DNA of 64,000 nucleotides from Bremia lactucae (Eukaryota; Oomycota; Peronosporomycetes; Peronosporales; Peronosporaceae). The translations under genes were made by a program, and so were the position numbers. Below, in pieces: positions 57,530-64,000 of this stretch; position 1 is the first letter of the stretch, and the number at the start of each line of letters is the position of its first letter. The stretch spans positions 583,620-647,619 of the forward strand of contig NW_027152062.1 of NCBI RefSeq assembly GCF_004359215.1. Reading direction: 5' to 3'. The notes under the pieces are model-generated. The model saw nothing but the letters and a program-made list of their open reading frames with translations, was not told the origin of the DNA and did no database searches.

Positions 57530-58150
57530 CAGCAGGCGACAATGCCGTCCTGACTATAGCTTTTTTATTTCGGAGGCTAACAAGCTCGTCACGCGGTAGA
57601 CGACTTTCACGACTGCCAACGTTGACGACTCAACTTTTGCAAGACTCACTTTCCTGGTGTCTTGCCTCGAAGTCTCGTCTGCGCGCGATAACGTGTCAGT
57701 CACGATATTCGTCTTTCCAGCTTGTATTCGTTTTTGAAATTTCTTCAAGAGAAAAATGTAAATTATCGTGCCAATCTAGGCGAGAGGTGTGGTGATTTGT
57801 AGCGGTCCGCATCCGTCTAAACCACAAATGGTTCGGTGCCCGATAGGTGCGCGCGAAACTTTACAATAGCATACTTTGTTGAAAGTTGCTCCTTTTGATG
57901 CACCGGGTAATTCAGTTCTGCGACTTCAAAAGCCGGGACTGATAAAAAATGACACTATCGACGCCGTCGTCATCCTTCTGCATGAGCGTTCTGCCGATTG
58001 CAATATTGCTTGCATCACAGACGATGCTAAAAGGCTTATCCGCGTCAGAAAACGCCAAGCCCGGTGCCCCTACAAGAGATTGCTTCACTTATGTGAACGC
58101 ATCTTCTTGTTCTTTTCACCAAACCCATTCTGCATCCTTTGAAGGAGGTC
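57530..58150 (-). pseudogene. Family 3 RNase H
   Basis: The C-terminal boundary is clear: QAGKTNIVTDTLSRADETSR on the minus strand at 57715-57655, the usual RNase H to integrase transition. The preceding part (57750-58150) keeps short blocks such as the complement of the DASNIAIG region but is full of stops. Confidence 0.65.
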
Positions 58151-58900
58151 AGACAAAGGCTTAGTCCGCTCTGCATAATTCATGCTGTACTTATGCAAGT
58201 AATTAGCGAGCCCTATGAATCGGCGCAAATCCTTCACGTGTCGTGGTATTGGCCATTACTTTACAGATTTTACCTTGTCTCGGTCTGCTCGTACACCATG
58301 TTTACCTACCATGCAACCCATCATAGGTATCTTGGGGACCCTAAGAGCACTTTTGCAAATTGGCATGCAGTTGAGCGTCACCCAGAGTCTGCAACACAGC
58401 GTCCAAATGACGCTTGTGCGACTATTTCGCTCAGCCCGTCTCCGGCCCTACTATGAACGAATACTCGTCAAAGTAATGGGCGCGTAGGAACGGTGCTGAC
58501 GCATCACGTCTGTCGATGTCACTGGTGCCCTTGGGTATCACAAATAACTCCCAAAGCATACCACCTGAAGTGCTTACTGCCGTTTTGGCTTTATCGAACT
58601 CTCTCATGAGTACCTGATAGTAGCCATCTTTTGAATCCAACGCGGAAAAGATAGTTGACTTTTTCGTAGACTACAACAAGGCATCTTTCAGCGGGATTGG
58701 TGTGTACGCCGGAATAGTGGCTGTGTTGAGCTTATTGTAAGCGTAAGCAACGCGCCATCCACCTTTAGCTTTACACACACAAAAGATCGGGCTGTATTGA
58801 GGCGACTTGCTCTCACGTACATGTCCCGCCTTGGCTCGCTCGTCGAAAAACTCATCGATATAATCGACTTGGTCTTTCTGCAACGGCTATTTGCCTAGTC
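58151..58900 (-). pseudogene. Family 3 reverse transcriptase
   Basis: Fingers and palm are visible: IDEFFDERAKAGHVRESKSP and FCVCKAKGGWRVAYAYNKLN (58883-58671), then MDSKDGYYQVLMREFDKAKT and APFLRAHYFDEYSFI (58640-58431). The catalytic box reads YFDE where YFDD/YLDD is expected, so the second aspartate is changed. A shift near 58660 separates the two parts. Confidence 0.8.
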
Positions 58901-59830
58901 GCACAATACTTGGTGCCAGATTCCAGATCAATTTCGTGCTTGATGCTCCTATCGGCAGGTTTGGCGGCTCGGCACTTCTTCTGGGGAACACATCACGATG
59001 TTCCGCAGAATATAAAAAACGGGGCTGTCTCTCAAGGCATCATAGCCTTGAGCAGCGAATCTGTTTTTGTCCGTTTCATGGACGCTCTCGTCCACTATGG
59101 ACGATGATTAACAGTCCACCAAGTTCTCATCTAGAACTAGTGTGACTACTTCGTGGATCTTTCCTTCCTTAAGTTCGGACAGGAACAGATTCCACGAAAT
59201 CTCCGGGAGATTCATTACATCCTCGGAAGATTTCAAGACGTGGTGGAGTGCATCAACAGAGGATGCCTCCGCTATCTCGTCTTCGACGGCCTCGAAAACC
59301 TCGTTCGATGGCCCGTCCTCTTTTGTCAGGACCGATCCAGAGATGCCTTGTTTTGACGTTCCTTTGATCGTCCTTATCTGTCGGATACTCGTTTTTCGAG
59401 TCACCACGACCTTTGACTGGCAAGCGAGCTGTTTTTCTCTCGGCTAACGCACTCCTTCCAACCGCATCAGAGTTTGGGCTCCATGTCAATTCTTACGACG
59501 CTTGACTTCTTGTCAGCTCGCTATCTAGTGCCACAGGCTCTCAGCTCTTTGCAGGACCATTATTCGTGTGACTACTTGTCATCGTCGTTTTCACTACACC
59601 AGTCTCTCCGACCTGGGTTGGACTTGGCGACGTTTGATATCCCGTCAACGCACCCTCAAATGTTGTACACGACATCAGTTGCATAAGCCTCAGGAGCACA
59701 TCCTTTTCGGTGTCCTGCGTAGTGGTCCTGGACCTGTCCATAAGAGAGAATTCGTATTGCATAAACGCTTCAAACCTTGCATCCAGACCTCTGGTTCCTG
59801 AGAAATGATGAACTCAATGTGTTCTAGCCC
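58901..59830 (-). pseudogene. Family 3 gag end, protease and linker
   Basis: Minus-strand frames at 59407-59108 (EVFEAVEDEIAEASSVDALH, WNLFLSELKEGKIHEVVTLV) match the acidic linker before reverse transcriptase; 59762-59541 (MDRSRTTTQDTEKDVLLRLM) is gag-like. Around 59800-59955 the sequence changes to the leader of a family 1 element (reverse complement of the CCTGGTAGCACTCGTAGTCA type). The minus-strand element therefore looks chimeric: family 1 5' end, family 3 body and 3' LTR. Confidence 0.6.
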
Positions 59831-59955
59831 AAACAAGGTTCTGATGTTCTCAAACGCAAAGCGTTTTGCCTCAGAATGTTCTCGAAAGAGTCAATTTCAG
59901 CAGAGACTTAGTCTTATGAAGACTCAGGCGTACATTGACTACGAGTGCTAACAGG

Positions 59956-60434
59956 TGCCGCGGAGCCACCACGCTCCTTAAGTCAGAGAAAGACTTATGA
60001 CTTAGAGAGTCACTTAGTTCTATAGAACTAACAGGTTAAACAACTCAGTGAGTTGTACAAGCTCGTAAAGCTTAGTAAATCCTAGTACAAAGGATTCAGA
60101 GGTTCGTAGAACCAAGTGGCAACTAGTGCCCAAGAGTATATACCTTAAAAAAAGCTTCTATCTCTCACAGATCAATGCGCAACCTTAGAAAGGCACTAGC
60201 ACTTTAAGATCAAAAGAGGGGAACTGAACTTTACTCAACAATTTAAATCTAAAAATCTTACCCTAGCTAAATTAAAATGGGTTTCTGCCGCCAGATTTAT
60301 ATCAGGCGGCTACCACATATGCTACCCATAATATGGAATTTATTGATTAACTTCTTAAAATAAAATAAAAATATTTACCCCACAAAGTAAATGTACCACA
60401 ACAACGGTTCACCAGCCGTAGTTGCCCCATTACA
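59956..60434 (-). repeat. Family 1 LTR, inverted
   Basis: Starts TGCCGCGGAGCCACC and ends TTGCCCCATTACA (479 bp); followed on the minus strand by family 1 leader sequence with a CTGTTAGCACTCGTAGTCAA primer-site-like stretch. Confidence 0.88.
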
Positions 60435-60473
60435 TTGAGCTTATAAGTCGTTCTCTGACTTAAGGAGCTAGGT
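60435..60473 (+). repeat. Short direct family 1 LTR fragment
   Basis: TTGAGCTTATAAGTCGTTCT followed by CTGACTTAAGGAGCTAGG matches the 3' part of direct family 1 LTRs (for example 18561-18600). It is squeezed between the U3 end of the inverted family 1 LTR and the family 2 LTR. Confidence 0.75.
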
Positions 60474-60917
60474 TGTAACGGGGCACGACTTCTTGTACTG
60501 CTTCAGTAAAAGTCCACTTCGCACTGCTTCAGTTGCGAGTGGTGCCTTACGTCATTTCACGTACACTAGTACGTGCAGAGGAAGGCTTCTCTTTAAGACA
60601 ATTTACTTACAGAGGGTTAAATGAAACTGTATTAATATAATTAAGTATATCTTCTTTCTATCTGTTAATGCTAACTTAATTATAAACTAATACTAAACAT
60701 GCAATTAAAATCTTATCTGTCTCTCTCTTTGTTTACGTTTACAGCTGATTAGTCTGCGGGATAAATAGATATAATGGCCTATACCTATTTATGGATAAGA
60801 TTTCTGAACATTACTATATAAAGAAATATTCTCCGAATAAAATCTACCTTTTAGATATTATATTTTTACCTAACAACCTTTAAGTATTAATTGCATGTAA
60901 CGATACACCCCGTTACA
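60474..60917 (-). repeat. Family 2 LTR, 3' LTR of element E
   Basis: TGTAACGGGGCACGACTTCT to ACACCCCGTTACA (444 bp). A purine tract (minus strand AAGGGGGGGGTGA, 60918-60930) precedes it, so it is the 3' LTR of the minus-strand element that runs off the right edge. Confidence 0.92.
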
Positions 60918-60993
60918 TCACCCCCCCCTTAAACGACAATCACTCTGACTGTCATTGGATGGAGTGGTCACTATGTGACCACCTAATTCTAAA

Positions 60994-61954
60994 ATGATGT
61001 TGATTGGTCAGAACCATCATTTTAAGTTTCATCGCATGAAGAACAAATTCATGCGGGGTGCTGATAGTGCGGCGCCTTCGGCTGCGATTCGTGCAGCTGC
61101 GGGTGACACACTGTTATCTCTTGCGGCAGACGGAACGTCTGCCGTAGTATCTTTTACTCGCGCAACACTAGATGTTGCGGATGCTTTTGGTGATTCACCA
61201 CGTGGATACGACCCCTCTTTGGAGATCGACTACGAATGCGAGTCGGACGAAATGGCCGACTCGGGGAGAATAGAACAGTCGCCTGATAGACGTCAGGCGG
61301 CTGACTATGAACCTTCGAATGAGAGGGCTCATTCTGATAGACCATTTAATAGTCGATTTGGTTCTGACGATGAGGATGATCCCGCATTGCCCTTTCCGTC
61401 TACCGTACGGTCACCTGCATCTGTTTCTGTAAGGTGATGACGATGGCGTAAGCCATCGTAATAAAAATTCTTGTGGTACCCCTGCTTCAGTGGGTACCAC
61501 TCAGGGGAGTGAAGACAATAAAATGTTTCATCTCGCCCCTGAGAAGAAGCCGTGGCTTTTGCCAGAACGGCTTATCAATAGCTTGTATGGAGAGACTACT
61601 CCTTACAATAAATATCCCTTATTAATTGCGACATGGCTACATGGCCTTGATCCCAGCGCAAAGAACTTTCGCGCTGAGGAAGAGACTTATCTCGATGCTT
61701 TTTTCAAGCATCGATGGTATAGTAGCAACAACAAGCGAGGTAAAGTCTCGCTTATGCAAGCCTGGAGCGCGTTCATTCGCGACATTGGACGCGAAGCCTG
61801 GCTTCAAAAACTTAACGCGAATCGCGTTAAGTTTGAGAAACGAACTCCAACCGGTGCAAAGATAAATTGCATCGGTTGTCACGTGAGGCTGGGCTTCCAT
61901 GCTTCACGTGGGGTGATCCCTGACCGTGTTGCGGTGACAACACGGAGCGAGTGA
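60994..61954 (+). pseudogene. Antisense accessory frame of family 2 (element E copy, best preserved)
   Basis: Plus strand, antisense to element E pol, starting 77 bp from the 3' LTR. ATG 60994 opens 147 codons (RGADSAAPSAAIRAAAGDTL, DEMADSGRIEQSPDRRQAAD, GSDDEDDPALPFPST). After a one-base shift a second 154-codon frame (about 61440-61954) contains APEKKPWLLPERLINSLYGE, ATWLHGLDPSAKNFRAEEET, YLDAFFKHRWYSSNN, SLMQAWSAFIRDIG, EAWLQKLNANRVKFEK and INCIGCHVRLGF. Short, acidic and low-complexity first half, conserved basic-aromatic second half. No known domain recognised; unlike gag, pol or an envelope protein. Confidence 0.65.
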
Positions 61955-62099
61955 AAGAGGATGCCTATTCCCTTTTTTCGCCCTGGGGAAGGGCTTGCAT
62001 CTCTATTGAGATGCGGGATGCGACATTTTGCAATCGATTTGCAGGTGCCAGGGGCGCGTGTTTTTCGATGGGCCTTCTGAACCATCGAATGGGTCTCGT

Positions 62100-62240
62100 C
62101 ATACTGACGGACGATGCCCTCAACGTCAGCAGCCAGCTGGGACGAGGCTCCCAGCTGTCATGTGAAGGTGGATAACCACACCAGCGAACAAATTAACTCG
62201 TTCGCTGCCCCTTCACATCACGGTGATTCTGAATACGTTA
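62100..62240 (-). pseudogene. Chromodomain remnant of element E
   Basis: The minus strand reads RDVKGQRTS, stop, FVRWCGYPPSHDSWEPR and then a shift, the same domain as at 27489-27707. Damaged by one stop and one shift. Confidence 0.75.
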
Positions 62241-63496
62241 GGTAGGTTTACCGTAGAGAGAAGCACTAGATCATTAACTTTAAATGAATGAACATTTGCT
62301 CTTCCATGTTTGTCTGCATTCCGTTTCTGACGGTCCACTGCGTTAGCAATGGAATCCTGTACGAAATGGATTACTGATTCTCGAGTTCAGCAGAAATTCC
62401 TCTGCTGACTCATTTGTTTTGTCTTTTTCAGTACGCTTTGTGCGCACTGCCATGAGATCTTTCTCATCTTCGAATTCGATGTCAAAGAAATCGACATCAC
62501 TCGCGTCGTTGTTAACTTCGACGCGTGATGAGCATGAGCCAGAAACGGTTTTGGTAGTGCGAGTCCACCCCCCCTTAAACTAGAGGATCCCTCTCATTGG
62601 GTGGGAATGCGAGGATGGCGTTAGCCATTCACGAAGAACGGTGTATGCGTTGTTGACGCATGCACCGAAATATTGATGGCGAATTCGACCATCGGTAAAA
62701 ACTCGCTCCAATTCGGACGTAACCTCGAAGTATCTCTTCGAGGAGGCGATTTACGCGTTCTGTTTGACCATCCGTTTCTGGGTGATCGGATGTTGCGATA
62801 GTGAGCCTTGGTCCGAGAGATCGGAACACGGATTGCCAAAACTCCGCCGTGAATCGTGGATCTCTATCCGAGACCAATTTACGGGGTAAACTGTGGAGTT
62901 TGAATACCGTGTTGATAAAGACACGGGCACAACCGAAGCCGTAATCGACTCTGGTACTGCAGCAAGATGTACCATCTTGCAGAATCTGTCAACAAAAACA
63001 AATATTCCATTGATTTTGTGATTGTCTTCGGGAAATCCGAAGACGAAGTCCATAAATACGGACTGCCAATACTCTGTCGGTAGTTGTAGAGGTTGTAGAG
63101 GCGCACGGGACGAAGGGCTAGGCTTCACCCGTTGACAAACCTCGCAAGCACAAATGTACTTGCGCGCGAGCTGATACTGGCGGAGCCAGTAAAAGTCGCG
63201 ACTTACTGTGAGTTAAGTCTTTTCACGTCCACGATGCCCAGTTGGTGGTGCATCGTAACACTCATGCATGATGCGCAAGCGCGAATGATTGGGAGTTGGG
63301 ACGACGACACGTAGAGTGTCGCCGGTAACGGCCGTGTAATTCAATAAGTCGTTGCGTATTGTGTATCGATCGGATGACTATCGATATAAAGCCAGTAAAT
63401 CTTTAAAGGATTTATTGGATGGATTCATTAGATAATTTATTGAACATAGAAGGTCCTTATCTTCTGTATAGGCTTTCTTTATGTCATCAACAAGGT
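62241..63496 (-). pseudogene. Element E integrase
   Basis: Reading from 63496 down: SSDRYTIRNDLLNYTAVTGD, zinc domain HRGREKT and CEVCQRVKPSPSSRAPLQ, core MDFVFGFPEDNHKINGIFVF (63060), a shift near 62880, MVSDRDPRFTAEFWQSVFRS, SDHPETDGQTERVNRLLEE (62877-62720) and a shift near 62715 into the SH3-like region. D-D-E residues are visible. A few shifts and stops only, so this is the youngest-looking integrase in the window. Confidence 0.85.
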
Positions 63497-63988
63497 TTAT
63501 GACGGAACACTCGTAGTGAGTGTTGCAAGAGTGGGATTAATTTCACTGTTAAAGTGCACTGCCGACTCGAAATCGGGTCGGCGTGATAACGCATTAGCGA
63601 CGACATTAAGTCGTCCTGGTTTATATTTGACGGAGAAATTATATTCCACGAAGAAGGATAGCCACCTCGCCATTCTTCGCGAGAGGTGTGGGCTATTTAC
63701 GGCCTTGCGTAATGACGCATGGTCCGTATATACGATGAACGGTCTATCTCCGAGGAGATAGACCCTAAATTTAGCCAATGCGTATTTCATGGCAAGGAGT
63801 TCCTTTTCATGCACTGGGTAATTGCGTTCAGCTGGTTGCAGCTGACGCGATTGGTAACAGACGACGCGCTCCGCGCCATCTGTATCGTATTGCATTAACG
63901 CACAGCCGATTGCGAAATCGCTGGCGTCACAGACCACATGGAATGGTCTGTCTTGATCTGCAATCGCCAAGATGGGCGATTGCATCAA
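63497..63988 (-). pseudogene. Element E RNase H
   Basis: Intact 163-codon frame: QSPILAIADQDRPFHVVCDA, ASDFAIGCALMQYD, YPVHEKELLAMKYALAKFRV, YTDHASLRKAV, ALSRRPDFES. Upstream reverse transcriptase begins at the right edge (63989-64000) and is outside the window. Best preserved RNase H here. Confidence 0.88.
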
Positions 63989-64000
63989 GCTTTGCTTGAT

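Overview
The window looks like oomycete nuclear DNA, probably from a downy mildew or another member of the Peronosporales. The evidence is intron-poor genes with short introns (47-116 bp, GT-AG), stramenopile-style eukaryotic genes, and crowded Ty3/Gypsy chromoviruses plus Ty1/Copia elements of the kind that fill these genomes. One 145-bp assembly gap (25547-25691) is present. No bacterial, organellar, tRNA, rRNA or CRISPR features were seen.

Host genes form islands in retrotransposon DNA. (1) 10.7-14.2 kb: a seven-exon Miro (mitochondrial Rho GTPase) gene on the minus strand, head-to-head across 126 bp with a METTL21/EEF2KMT-like methyltransferase. (2) 19.1-21.6 kb: a DGAT2-type acyltransferase with a long polytopic N-terminal region. 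(3) 31.6-33.9 kb: a RAD17-like checkpoint clamp loader with an N-terminal RanBP2-type zinc finger. (4) 44.4-45.2 kb: a secreted histidine phosphatase. (5) 52.0-53.7 kb: an ankyrin-repeat gene whose exons each carry about one repeat. A decayed DDE transposon lies at 22.1-24.1 kb.

The rest is LTR retrotransposons. I distinguish four Gypsy LTR families by their termini. Family 1 begins TGTAATGGGGC and is about 485 bp; family 2 begins TGTAACGGGGTGTATC and is about 440 bp; family 3 begins TGTAACGGGGTAACTG and is about 518 bp; family 4 begins TGTAGCGGGGCGTC and is about 484 bp. There are also two Copia elements. All are broken by stops, frameshifts, deletions, nesting or inversions. A family 1 composite (3447-10383) sits inside the gag of an older family 2-like element whose remains flank it on both sides.

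Three observations stand out. First, the Gypsy sequences, including coding parts, are packed with short perfect hairpins, for example nine in 349 bp of integrase. Second, all four Gypsy families carry a long reading frame antisense to gag-pol between integrase and the 3' LTR, and its protein sequence is recognisably shared between families 2 and 4 and between two diverged family 1 copies. Third, several LTRs lie in inverted, palindromic arrangements, one of which appears to be bounded by a 5-bp target duplication. A Copia element with a perfect GGTAT target duplication also carries a small inversion in its reverse transcriptase.
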